This document shows, piece by piece, positions 1 through 6,901 of a stretch of 10,167 nucleotides of DNA. Origin of the DNA: an uncultured Candidatus Competibacteraceae bacterium (GTDB taxonomy: Bacteria; Pseudomonadota; Gammaproteobacteria; Competibacterales; Competibacteraceae); the NCBI GenBank assembly GCA_937872125.1, contig CALMNY010000233.1:1-10167 (forward strand). The letters run 5' to 3'. The notes below the pieces were generated by a model, which saw only the letters and a list, made by a program, of their open reading frames with translations, was not told where the DNA came from and did not search any database. Within the stretch, counting starts at the first letter, position 1, and each line of letters begins with the position of its first letter. The translations under genes were made by a program, and so were the position numbers.

Positions 1-517
1 CGCGTTCACCCCCCCGATCAGCGCCCGGATAGGGCTGATTGCGGCAGGCATCCAGAATCACCACGCTGACCGAATTACCGGCGCTTTGCATCTGCGCCAG
101 CACGCTGTCCGCTTCAATCGCCTCGACCGGCAGATCGGCGGCGTCCTGAATCTCGGCCTTCACCGGAATCAGATAGTTGTGGCCATGGTATTGCGCGCCG
201 TGGCCCGCGTAGTAAAACAGGCCGAACTGCTTACCGCGCAACGCTTCACGGAAGGCTTGCAGCGCCCGGTGCATGCCCTTGCGGTCGAGATCGGTATGCC
301 GCTGTACCTGGAAGCCCAGCCGTTCCAGCGCCGTCGCCAGGTCGGCAGCGTCGTTGACCGGGTTGCGCAGCGGCCGGTCGGCATACGCCCCATTGCCAAT
401 CACCAACGCCACCCGCTCGGCGCCCCAGGCGAGCGGTATGGCCCCCAGGAGTAACCAGACGCCTATCCCTCCGATCCACCATCGGCCAGCGGTTAGACTT
501 CCCCTCGCTTCGCGCAT
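1..517 (-). CDS. Caspase-family (peptidase C14) protein, exported or membrane-anchored; C-terminus missing at window edge
   Basis: This is a caspase-like cysteine peptidase, of which 172 codons are visible before the left edge. I translated it directly from the reverse strand, starting at the ATG at 515-517, which follows a GAGG about 10 bases upstream. Residues 13-32 form a hydrophobic stretch (WWIGGIGVWLLLGAIPLAWG) that fits a signal peptide or N-terminal anchor. The mature part opens with ERVALVIGNGAY, the usual first strand of bacterial caspase domains. The catalytic His is in FYYAGHG (His106) and the catalytic Cys in VILDACRNQPY (Cys158), so the dyad is intact. Bacterial relatives often carry a C-terminal repeat or sensor region, which cannot be seen here. 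The gene lies 79 bases downstream of the AAA/DUF1703 gene on the same strand. It is clearly distinct from the DUF4384-caspase at 3831-5228 (YYAGHG/LDACR against FFSGHG/VDACHSGG). The family call is secure; substrate and role are unknown. Confidence 0.9.
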   Translation of the reverse strand, partial: MREARGSLTAGRWWIGGIGVWLLLGAIPLAWGAERVALVIGNGAYADRPLRNPVNDAADLATALERLGFQVQRHTDLDRKGMHRALQAFREALRGKQFGLFYYAGHGAQYHGHNYLIPVKAEIQDAADLPVEAIEADSVLAQMQSAGNSVSVVILDACRNQPYPGADRGGER

Positions 518-596
518 GATTTCGTGTCCTCTGGCTATCGCTTCATGACCGCAGAAGTTGATCCCCTTTCCTTAACCCGGCCCTGTAGAGGGAACT

Positions 597-2366
597 TCAC
601 CATACCAGCCGCTCCAGACCGATGCATACCACCGCATGGGTGCGCAGCTTCAGCGGGGCGCCGGCCTCCCGCTCCAGCACCGCTCGGTAAGTGGCCAGTT
701 GCTGTTCCGCGTCCTGGAGTTGTTCGGCGACTGCCGGCAACTGGCGCAGGCTCGCGCGCGGCGTCGTCGCCAGCGCCTCGCTCGTCAAGCCCACCGCCTT
801 GAGACTGAGCGCCTTGAATTCCAGCAGATGATCGAGCAGCGCGTACTGGCGCATGTCGGGCCGCACCCGCAGCAGCAGATCGCCGTAGCCCCGCTCCAGC
901 GCCGGTTCCGAATCCATCACGTAGAACGCATCGTTGAACAACGTCACCAAAAACGCCGTCTTGACCACCAGTTCGTTGCTCCAGCGCAGATCGCGGTTGT
1001 CAAAGACTTTGAAATACGTCTGTTCCAAAAAGTCGCACAGCGGCTCCAGATCGCCGGTGACGTAAAACCGCTCCACGACCTGAGTCCGCTGCTCCTGATC
1101 CTCGTAGTCCGGCAGCAGGCGTTCCTGGAGCCGTTCCACATACAGTTTACGAACTACCTGATTGGGAATAGCCAGTTGCAGCTTGCCCAGGGCGTCCCGC
1201 CCCGCCAGGGTCAGGACGCCGAAGTAGTACAACAGCGAGGCGAGGAAGGCGGGGTCTCTCGGCGCCGTCAACATATCCTGCACCCCGAAGCGGTTGGAGA
1301 GCTGCGCCACCGCCAGCGGTTCAGCCGGGTTCAGCGCCGCATTGACCAGCGTCTCGCCGTGCGGCAGCCGGGCCACATACTGAATCCGGTTCCGATCCAT
1401 CGCCAGGTTGTCATCAAGCAGCGGTTCCGGGTATTGCCCCTCCCGGACCAGGGCTTCCCAGAAATACAGCGCCAGGGTCGGGTTGTAGATCAGGGCCGGA
1501 TTGCGGGGGGAGAAACAGTAGCCGTTGTAGAAAGCCTGCATCAGGGTAAAGGCTTCTTCGATCCGCTCCGCCGGCCAGTCGCGCTCCGCTCCAATGTGCG
1601 CCAGCGTCGTTTGGACTTCCTCGGCGGTAAATCCGCAGAGGTGGTGAAACTCGGGCCGCAGGGAGAGGGAGACAGCGACGTTGTAGCCGCTGGTGATGTC
1701 GCTCAGCACGACCGGAGAGACGCCGGTTAGAAAGACCCGGTCAATGCCGCGCCCTTCCGCGCCGTCCTTCACCGCCTTAAAAAAGGTCTTGATCGTTCCT
1801 TCGCTCTGGACCAGTTCCTGATAACGGTCCATGCCATGCAGCGGGCTGATCATCACTTCATTGGCGAAGTTGTCGTATTCGTCAATCAGCAGATAGAGTT
1901 TATGGGGCGTTGCGCTGACTGCCGCCAGCAGGCTCCGCAGGGAAGACAGCGCATTTTCTTCGTGCAGTTTGATCGGTTGCGGCAGATATTCCTGGTAGCG
2001 TTGCTGGAAGGCGCTGATTTCGTCATTGAGATGCTGGTGCAAAGCCCGGTGAATCGCGTTGTGATCCCCCCTGGAATCCACCACGGAAAAGTTGAGTTTG
2101 AGAACAAAGTAGTGGTTATGTAGCGGCGTGGGGTTCTGGCCGATCTTCAGCCCGCCAAACAGCCGGTCAAAATCCGCCGCCCGCGCCAAGTCGTAATAGT
2201 TTTCCAGGGTGGACAGCCACAGGCTTTTGCCAAACCGGCGCGGGCGCAGGAACAGCAGTTGGCTGCCGGCTTGTTCAATCAACGGGATCTGGTCGGTGCG
2301 ATCCACATAAAAGTAACCGCCGTCGCGGAGCTTGCGAAAATCGGCGATGCCGTAGGGAAAGCGCAT
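597..2366 (-). CDS. AAA-ATPase-like protein with C-terminal PD-(D/E)XK nuclease-like domain (DUF1703)
   Basis: This 589-residue protein has the family pairing of an N-terminal AAA-ATPase-like domain (PF09820 type) and a C-terminal DUF1703 nuclease-like domain (PF08011 type). The start MRFPYGIADFRKLR is the usual beginning of this family and has GAGG 8 bases upstream. The frame extends 26 codons further to 2444, but that extension runs through the inverted repeat at 2390-2466 and lacks family sequence. Visible motifs are a degenerate Walker A, RPRRFGKS (residues 41-48), a Walker B, YLLIDEYD (158-165), and a sensor-like VFLTGVSP (211-218). Towards the C-terminus, GDLLL (Asp496) followed by LLEFK (Glu516, Lys518) gives the D...ExK pattern of PD-(D/E)XK nucleases. 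Proteins of this type are widespread, often multicopy, and of unproven function. There is no signal peptide, so it is cytoplasmic, unlike its exported neighbours. It may be an unrelated or mobile insertion beside the DUF4384 array; a 187-base gap with two palindromes separates them. Confidence 0.92.
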   Translation of the reverse strand: MRFPYGIADFRKLRDGGYFYVDRTDQIPLIEQAGSQLLFLRPRRFGKSLWLSTLENYYDLARAADFDRLFGGLKIGQNPTPLHNHYFVLKLNFSVVDSRGDHNAIHRALHQHLNDEISAFQQRYQEYLPQPIKLHEENALSSLRSLLAAVSATPHKLYLLIDEYDNFANEVMISPLHGMDRYQELVQSEGTIKTFFKAVKDGAEGRGIDRVFLTGVSPVVLSDITSGYNVAVSLSLRPEFHHLCGFTAEEVQTTLAHIGAERDWPAERIEEAFTLMQAFYNGYCFSPRNPALIYNPTLALYFWEALVREGQYPEPLLDDNLAMDRNRIQYVARLPHGETLVNAALNPAEPLAVAQLSNRFGVQDMLTAPRDPAFLASLLYYFGVLTLAGRDALGKLQLAIPNQVVRKLYVERLQERLLPDYEDQEQRTQVVERFYVTGDLEPLCDFLEQTYFKVFDNRDLRWSNELVVKTAFLVTLFNDAFYVMDSEPALERGYGDLLLRVRPDMRQYALLDHLLEFKALSLKAVGLTSEALATTPRASLRQLPAVAEQLQDAEQQLATYRAVLEREAGAPLKLRTHAVVCIGLERLVW

Positions 2367-2389
2367 GATGATGACCTCGCGGAAAATTG

Positions 2390-2466
2390 CAGCAATTCTC
2401 ATTTTGGCTTGGTACAGCGAGTAGATTCCCCCAAACCAACCCAAAGTTGCAAAATGAGAATTGCTG
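2390..2466. repeat. Perfect 17-bp inverted repeat upstream of the AAA/DUF1703 gene
   Basis: The left arm CAGCAATTCTCATTTTG (2390-2406) and the right arm CAAAATGAGAATTGCTG (2450-2466) are exact reverse complements, separated by 43 bases. The match stops at both ends of the arms. Inside the loop, TTGGT (2409-2413) and ACCAA (2435-2439) could pair as a smaller inner stem. The left arm ends 23 bases before the ATG of the gene at 597-2366, just upstream of its GAGG ribosome site. The repeat is AT-rich in a GC-rich region and is not followed by a T-run, so a simple terminator is unlikely. It could be an operator, an mRNA leader hairpin, or a small non-autonomous mobile element. Confidence 0.85.
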
Positions 2467-2501
2467 GGAAAAATGGAGTGGATGACCCTCCGATTGCGTG
2501 T

Positions 2502-2537
2502 CCCTCACCCCAACCCCTCTCCGCGCGGGAGAGGGGC
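2502..2537. repeat. REP-like C-rich/G-rich intergenic palindrome, copy 1
   Basis: CCCCTCTCC (2514-2522) pairs perfectly with GGAGAGGGG (2528-2536) around a 5-base loop. It is preceded by CCCTCACCCCAA (2502-2513), a head typical of short palindromic intergenic repeats in gammaproteobacteria. It begins 17 bases past the stop of the DUF4384 gene at 2554-3720, where its transcript could form a 9-bp GC-rich stem. It may slow transcription or protect the 3' end. There is no clear U-tract. A related copy lies at 3771-3809. Confidence 0.7.
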
Positions 2538-2553
2538 GCTGCATTCCAGTCGC

Positions 2554-3720
2554 TCAGGGTTCCACCACCAGGAAGGTCGTCGCGGTATGCGCCAGGGCGG
2601 GCGACGGTTCGCGCAGCACCACCGCCAGGTCCTTGGCGATGGCCTTGGCATTGCCCCATGGCTGGTAAACATGTTGCTGGAAATCATAGCCGCCCGTGTA
2701 CACCGGCTGGCCATCGCTGCGGCAAATGCCGATCAGCGCCTCCACCCCGGTCGGACCGCCCAGTTGATAATCCACCGGCGCCTCGTTCGCCGGAATAGTG
2801 ACCGTTTCCCCGGCGCGAAGCTGGTTATCCTGCTGGTAGCGGTTGGGGAACAGCACAAAGACGTTGCCGGACGTGCCCACGTCCAGCAGGGTCAGCCGGC
2901 AGTCCCGCTCGGCGGTGGCCATAACCCGCACCTTGGCGCCCAAGGGATACACCAGCCGCTCGGTGCGCAGGTGCAGGTCGAAGGCTTCCGCCTGACCGCC
3001 GGCCGGCTGCACGCTGCTGGGCGCGAAGCCGCCGGTCGTGGCCGCGGCGGGCCGCGCCGGCGGCGGGGTCTGGCCGGATAGCGCCGGCGGCGCCACGCGG
3101 ATGATCTCCTCGTGTTCGGCCCACTGGTTGCCGTACCGCTCGCGCAGCGTCACCACCAGATCCTTGGCTACGGCCGGCGCCGGCGCTTTCAACGCCTTGT
3201 AAGGCCCAGCCGGTTCGGTGCTGTCGTCTGCGAACAGCGGTTGCTGGCCCTGGGTAGCGATCACCTTGATCAGCTCGGAACCGGCCGGACCTTGCACCTG
3301 GAAGGCAAAACCAGCGCGGGGATCGGGGATTTGGACTACTTGACCGGCCTTCACCCGGTTATCCCGCTGGTAGCGGTTGGGAAAAATGATGTGCACCTTG
3401 CCGGAGGTGCCAACATCCAGAACGGTCACGTAGGCGTCCTGATCCGTCTTGACATTGAGCACCACACGCTCGCCAAAGACATAGGTTTTATCCGGGTGAT
3501 CCACCCAGGCGGTCACGTTCAGGCCGCTTTGCGGCGCGGCCAGATCCGCCATGGGGCGCTGGACCGGAGTCAGGTCCTTGTCGCTGGTCGCGGGGGCCGC
3601 AGCGGGTGGCGCCGGCGGCGCCCCGGTGGGCGGTGCCAGATCGGCCCGACTGGCGAAACTGGCCAGCGTCAGCGCAGCGCCCAGCGCGCAAGCAGTCAGA
3701 GTCAACGGGGATACGTTCAT
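2554..3720 (-). CDS. Secreted protein with two tandem DUF4384 domains
   Basis: This 388-residue exported protein starts at the ATG at 3720, with an AGGA 9 bases upstream. Residues 1-26 are a signal peptide (hydrophobic core, likely cut after SRA). A Pro/Ala-rich linker (29-45) leads to KDLTPVQRPMADL (48-60), a motif also found in the gene at 6902-7630. DUF4384 domain 1 spans about 68-156, with core DVGTSGKVHIIFPN (102-115). Domain 2 spans about 247-335, with core DVGTSGNVFVLFPN (280-293). Each domain is followed by an AKDL-V-LRE segment (185-194 and 362-371). Domain 1 is a close paralogue of the 6902-7630 protein, while domain 2 is more diverged and carries two cysteines (Cys274, Cys333) absent from the other copies. 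DUF4384 is thought to be a beta-rich extracytoplasmic domain often found with caspase and kinase modules; its biochemical role is unknown. The gene is last of the array, 110 bases after the caspase fusion, so it may have its own promoter or depend on readthrough. Confidence 0.9.
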   Translation of the reverse strand: MNVSPLTLTACALGAALTLASFASRADLAPPTGAPPAPPAAAPATSDKDLTPVQRPMADLAAPQSGLNVTAWVDHPDKTYVFGERVVLNVKTDQDAYVTVLDVGTSGKVHIIFPNRYQRDNRVKAGQVVQIPDPRAGFAFQVQGPAGSELIKVIATQGQQPLFADDSTEPAGPYKALKAPAPAVAKDLVVTLRERYGNQWAEHEEIIRVAPPALSGQTPPPARPAAATTGGFAPSSVQPAGGQAEAFDLHLRTERLVYPLGAKVRVMATAERDCRLTLLDVGTSGNVFVLFPNRYQQDNQLRAGETVTIPANEAPVDYQLGGPTGVEALIGICRSDGQPVYTGGYDFQQHVYQPWGNAKAIAKDLAVVLREPSPALAHTATTFLVVEP

Positions 3721-3770
3721 AGTCAGTGTTCCTGTCAGTTAATCAATCAGTTAGGGTGGAAGCCGAATCC

Positions 3771-3809
3771 CCCCACCCCTAACTCCTCTCCCACCGGGGG
3801 AGAAGGGAG
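3771..3809. repeat. REP-like C-rich/G-rich intergenic palindrome, copy 2
   Basis: CTCCTCTCCC (3783-3792) pairs with GGGAGAAGGG (3798-3807), with one C/A mismatch and one G-T pair, after a CCCCACCCCTAA head. Layout and composition match the copy at 2502-2537. It lies 22 bases past the stop of the DUF4384-caspase gene, inside the 110-base gap before the next gene. It could end or attenuate the upstream operon transcript, or set the level of the last DUF4384 gene. Confidence 0.6.
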
Positions 3810-3830
3810 CTTGTTACCGTGTCCAGATGC

Positions 3831-5228
3831 TCAGCGGACGGCGGTAGCCAGGTTGAGGGTTTCGCCCAGCCGGCTGTCGCCCACGGCCACTGGCGTTTGC
3901 TGGCCGCCGCTGTCCTGCTTAACCACTTGCTGGGTCTCGGCGAACAGATCCGCGAGCCGCGCGTTTTGGGCCTGGCTGAGCTTCTGCAACAAGCGGGTGA
4001 TAAACAAGCCGCCATCCGCGACCTCCAGGGCGTATTCATTTTCCTGGGCGGCGGCGTAAACCAGACCCTTGACCGTGCTTTGGGGGCCGCTCAACCGGCG
4101 GTTGCCGTCCACGCCGCCGGCCAGATCCTTGCGCAGCAGGCTGGCGGCCTTCTGCTGCCAGCCGCCCGCCCGGGCCGGCCGCCCCAGATCGCCGCCCACG
4201 AAGAACTTGGTGCGGGCGTTGGTCAGGGATTTGCGCAACCCGCCGCTGTGGCAGGCATCCACGAACACAATCGTCCGGTCGGTTGACAACCGCCCGACCC
4301 AGGCGGCGAACTCGTCATCGCGCACCACGTGCTGGGCCGAGGGCTGGGCGACTCCCTCAGCGTCATACATTACGAACACTTCATCCAGCCCATCGGCCTC
4401 ATCGTTGTCGTCGTCCTCGAGCGTAGAGCCGTGGCCGGAGAAAAAGATCAACACCAGGTCGTCCGGCTTAACACTGGCGCGCAGCCACTCCATGCTGTCG
4501 GTAAAGTCCCGCTTGTAGGCATTTTCCAGCAGCCGAACCTGACCGGGCGGCACGGCGAACAGGCGTTGCAGGGTGGTGGCGAAGTTGCGGGCATCGGCGT
4601 TGGTCTTGGTCAGTTCGCCCACGTTGGCCCCCATGGCCAGGATGTACACCTGACCACCGCCCGCGTCTGCGGTAGCGGCTGGCGGCGTCAGCCGCGTGGT
4701 TTGGGGCCGGCCGTCGGGAGTGATCTCGAACGTGACCTTGGCCGTGGCCCAGTCCGCCGGGGCCAGCCGCTCCACTACCGCCAGGTCCTTGCTCAGCGCG
4801 CCGGCATCCCGGTAGTTGAACTGCTTGGGCTGGGCCTCGGCGGTCTGGGTCCACACCAGATAGACGTCTTCCATGCCGGGCGGGCCACCGACCCGGAATG
4901 CGAAGGCGTCGTTGGGGCCGCCGGCACCATAGCCAACTCCAGCCCGCACCCGCGAATCACCGCCCAGTTCGTTCGGATAGATGCGGCTCACCCGGCCGGA
5001 CGTGCCGACATCCCAGAGGGTGACATAGCCGTCGGCGCTGCTGATGAAATCAAACTGGACCTCGTCGCCGATGGCTACCGTGTGCTGGTTGATGCGGATA
5101 TCGAGCTGCACCCGCGCGTCCGGATTAGCGGGCACGACTTCCAGATCCTTGGTCTGAGCCACCGCCAGCGGCGTCGCCAGCCAGGCGGCGGCGATCAGCG
5201 CGCGGAGCAGCGATTTGGAGTCATTCAT
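3831..5228 (-). CDS. Secreted DUF4384-caspase fusion (metacaspase-like peptidase C14)
   Basis: This 465-residue exported protein couples a DUF4384 domain to a caspase-like peptidase. The start is the ATG at 5228, six bases after a full AAGGAG. The in-frame extension to 5372 overlaps the upstream gene and lacks a signal peptide. Residues 1-24 are a signal peptide (likely cut after AVA). DUF4384 covers about 40-127, with core DVGTSGRVSRIYPN (73-86), and is followed by SKDLAVVERL (146-155). The peptidase domain begins near 193 (VYILAMGANVG). Catalytic His266 sits in LIFFSGHGS and Cys326 in VFVDACHSGG, so the dyad is intact. The acidic segment EDDDNDEADGLDE (271-283) lies between them and could bind calcium, as in metacaspases. 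GGLFITRLL (406-414) is the usual small-subunit signature. The gene follows the 5252-6286 gene by 23 bases. It probably acts in the periplasm or at the outer membrane. Basic-residue (Arg/Lys) preference is expected of metacaspases but cannot be shown here. Confidence 0.93.
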   Translation of the reverse strand: MNDSKSLLRALIAAAWLATPLAVAQTKDLEVVPANPDARVQLDIRINQHTVAIGDEVQFDFISSADGYVTLWDVGTSGRVSRIYPNELGGDSRVRAGVGYGAGGPNDAFAFRVGGPPGMEDVYLVWTQTAEAQPKQFNYRDAGALSKDLAVVERLAPADWATAKVTFEITPDGRPQTTRLTPPAATADAGGGQVYILAMGANVGELTKTNADARNFATTLQRLFAVPPGQVRLLENAYKRDFTDSMEWLRASVKPDDLVLIFFSGHGSTLEDDDNDEADGLDEVFVMYDAEGVAQPSAQHVVRDDEFAAWVGRLSTDRTIVFVDACHSGGLRKSLTNARTKFFVGGDLGRPARAGGWQQKAASLLRKDLAGGVDGNRRLSGPQSTVKGLVYAAAQENEYALEVADGGLFITRLLQKLSQAQNARLADLFAETQQVVKQDSGGQQTPVAVGDSRLGETLNLATAVR

Positions 5229-5234
5229 GACGAT

Positions 5235-5240
5235 CTCCTT
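5235..5240 (-). promoter_or_regulatory. Strong Shine-Dalgarno site that fixes the start of the caspase fusion
   Basis: AAGGAG on the minus strand lies 6 bases before the ATG at 5228. It settles the choice between this start and the longer frame to 5372. It lies within the 23-base gap after the stop of the 5252-6286 gene. Confidence 0.85.
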
Positions 5241-5251
5241 CGGACCCGCGC

Positions 5252-6286
5252 CTAGCGGGGTTTGAGGGTGTAGCGAATATGGGTTTCGGTGTAGAGATGC
5301 GGCGGCAGGGCGAAGAACCGGCTCAGATCGCCAGTAGCGAACAGCACCGGGTAATGCGTGGGAATGACCCACAGCGGATCGCCCTTGTAGCTCAGCCCGC
5401 CCGGCTGGACGCGAGGCGTATTGCTGGGCAACACCGTCAGGATGGCCTTGATGGTTTCCTCGCCGGCCGGGCCTTGCAGTTCCAGATAGCCGCTTTGGGG
5501 ATAGCGGTAAATCCGGCCCGGCTCCACGAAGTTGTAGGGTTCGCGGCTGGTCGGGTAAATCCGCTGCACCGCGCCGCTGGAAGCGAAGTGATACAGGCTG
5601 ACGTAGCCCTTGGCGCTGGCCTGGAAGTAGAAGGCGATGCGGCTGCCGATGCGGACCGTGTCGCCGTCGCTGGACTCGATCCAGGCGTGCAGCCGGGGGG
5701 CTTCCGGGCCGGCGGCGGGCGCGGCGGGCACGGCGGCCAGCGGCAGATGCTTGCTCAGGAACGCGCGGGCCGCCTTGCCGAAAGCGGCTTCCTCAGCTTC
5801 CCGGTAGCGGAACTGCTCGGTGGCCAGGGTTTTGCCCTTGGCGTCCACCACGGTCAGCGTCACCGGCAGGTAATCCCCACCGAGGGTGGCCGACTCGGAC
5901 GCGCCGACGCTGAGCCGGACGGTGTAGCGCGGCGGCGCCGGCTCCAGCGCCAGGTTCTTGGCCTGGCCTTCCGGCGTGGGGGCAGGCGCGGCGGCGGGGG
6001 CGGTATCCACCACCAGGACGGCGCCGTCGGCCAGCAGCGTGCGCACCAGCGTTTCGATGCGGGTCTGTTGCGCCGCCGGCGCGGGTTGCTTGGCCGGTGC
6101 TTCGGGGGCAAGCGCCACCGGGGTAGATTCCCCCGGTACGGGTTGCTTGGCCGGCGGTTGCTGGAGTTGCGTCGAACTGGGCGGAGTGGCTTCCGGGGGC
6201 ACCATCAGATCAGCCCGGGCCGGAACCGCGACCACCAGCAGCGCCAGCAGCGCCGGAACCGATAGCAAAGAAAACGAGCGAAGCAT
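5252..6286 (-). CDS. Secreted protein with an unrecognised N-terminal region and C-terminal DUF4384 domain
   Basis: This 344-residue exported protein starts at the ATG at 6286, with GAGGAG 8 bases upstream. Residues 1-25 are a signal peptide (likely cut after ARA). Residues 30-74 and 97-106 are Pro/Ala-rich, with PAKQPVPGE and PAKQPAPAA as near repeats. Residues 75-183 include RIETLVRTLLADGAVLVV and a strand-rich stretch with a VDAKGKTLATEQF turn. This region faintly recalls small periplasmic alpha/beta domains such as CsgG- or LpoB-like folds, but I cannot assign it. DUF4384 spans about 199-283. The core is altered to HFASSGAVQRIYPT (233-246), so the DVGTSG and PN signatures are only partly kept. 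The tail (284-344) is unlike its neighbours and aromatic-rich. The gene overlaps the translation signals of the lipoprotein gene before it (12-base gap) and precedes the caspase fusion by 23 bases, so it is probably co-translated with both. Confidence 0.87.
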   Translation of the reverse strand: MLRSFSLLSVPALLALLVVAVPARADLMVPPEATPPSSTQLQQPPAKQPVPGESTPVALAPEAPAKQPAPAAQQTRIETLVRTLLADGAVLVVDTAPAAAPAPTPEGQAKNLALEPAPPRYTVRLSVGASESATLGGDYLPVTLTVVDAKGKTLATEQFRYREAEEAAFGKAARAFLSKHLPLAAVPAAPAAGPEAPRLHAWIESSDGDTVRIGSRIAFYFQASAKGYVSLYHFASSGAVQRIYPTSREPYNFVEPGRIYRYPQSGYLELQGPAGEETIKAILTVLPSNTPRVQPGGLSYKGDPLWVIPTHYPVLFATGDLSRFFALPPHLYTETHIRYTLKPR

Positions 6287-6294
6287 GGACAGTT

Positions 6295-6300
6295 CTCCTC
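6295..6300 (-). promoter_or_regulatory. Shine-Dalgarno site overlapping the upstream stop codon (coupled translation)
   Basis: GAGGAG on the minus strand shares bases with the TGA stop of the lipoprotein gene (6299-6301) and sits 8 bases before the ATG at 6286. Ribosomes ending the lipoprotein would be delivered straight to this site, which is the usual arrangement for translational coupling. It supports a single operon. Confidence 0.75.
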
Positions 6301-6868
6301 AGGGTCGCAGGGGCTGGTTCAGCACCGCGACGTTCCAACTGTAGGGATTCTGCCGGTCCAGGACGGCGCGCAGCCGCTGTTGCAGTTCCTTGCCCGTCAG
6401 ATTCAGTTCGGTCAGCGAACCACGTTCGCGGATGTCGTCCGGCGCCAGCCAGCGTAACGGTTTCTGGGTCGCTACCAGCAGGTAGGTTTCGTCGCCCGGA
6501 GGCGGACTCAAGGCAAAGTCCACCCGACTGTACGGGCCGGGGAAGGGGACGGTCCGGCCGCCGCGCACAAACTGGTTGTCCAGCAGCCGACTGGTTCGGC
6601 CCGAAGTGTGGATAGCGTACAGACTGAGGTACGCATCATCGCTGGCGCGCAGCTTCAGTTTGAGAAAATCGCCGATGCGCGGCGGCGGCGCGTCCGACCA
6701 GACTTCGGCGGTGAAGCGGGCGTCGGGATTGGACCAACTGCCGCCGCCTTCATCATCGTGCGGCGCCACGATCATGTCTTTGTCGTTGTAGCCGGGCGTG
6801 GCGCAGCCCCCCAGCACCAGCAGGCCAGCCAGGACAGCCGGGATGGGAAAAAACGGAATTTTGGCCAT
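6299..6868 (-). CDS. DUF4384 lipoprotein, predicted outer-membrane anchored
   Basis: This 189-residue protein starts at the ATG at 6868, with GGAG about 8 bases upstream. Residues 1-22 form a lipoprotein signal ending in the lipobox LGGC (19-22). Cys22 would be the lipidated N-terminus. The next residue is Ala, not Asp, so sorting to the outer membrane is expected. After lipidation comes DKDMIVAP (29-36), a diverged form of the KDL motif of its neighbours, and then an acidic/Gly/Ser linker. DUF4384 spans about 51-134. Its core is AIHTSGRTSRLLDN (85-98), so TSG is kept but the [IF]PN end is lost. The tail GKELQQRLRAVLDRQNP (159-175) occupies the place of the AKDL-LRE segment in the paralogues. 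It is second in the operon, 33 bases after the 6902-7630 gene. A lipid-anchored member could hold the other, soluble DUF4384 proteins at the outer membrane (inference). Confidence 0.9.
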   Translation of the reverse strand: MAKIPFFPIPAVLAGLLVLGGCATPGYNDKDMIVAPHDDEGGGSWSNPDARFTAEVWSDAPPPRIGDFLKLKLRASDDAYLSLYAIHTSGRTSRLLDNQFVRGGRTVPFPGPYSRVDFALSPPPGDETYLLVATQKPLRWLAPDDIRERGSLTELNLTGKELQQRLRAVLDRQNPYSWNVAVLNQPLRP

Positions 6869-6901
6869 GGAATAGCTCCAGGGTTGTTGGGATTTACAGG
6901 T

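Noticed and set aside
581..592. CCCT-GTAG-AGGG as a terminator after the AAA/DUF1703 gene
   Set aside because: The stem has only four pairs and there is no T-run on either strand.
2367..2444. Upstream extension of the AAA/DUF1703 gene to the ATG at 2444
   Set aside because: It runs through the inverted repeat, while the start at 2366 has a good ribosome site and the standard family N-terminus.
1..5228. Classic abortive-infection (antiphage) caspase system
   Set aside because: Both caspases appear exported or membrane-anchored, and no phage-sensing partner such as a TIR, CBASS or gasdermin-like protein is seen; defence remains possible but unsupported.
5229..5372. Upstream extension of the caspase fusion to the ATG at 5372
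   Set aside because: It overlaps the preceding gene by 121 bases, removes the N-terminal signal peptide and ignores the AAGGAG before 5228.
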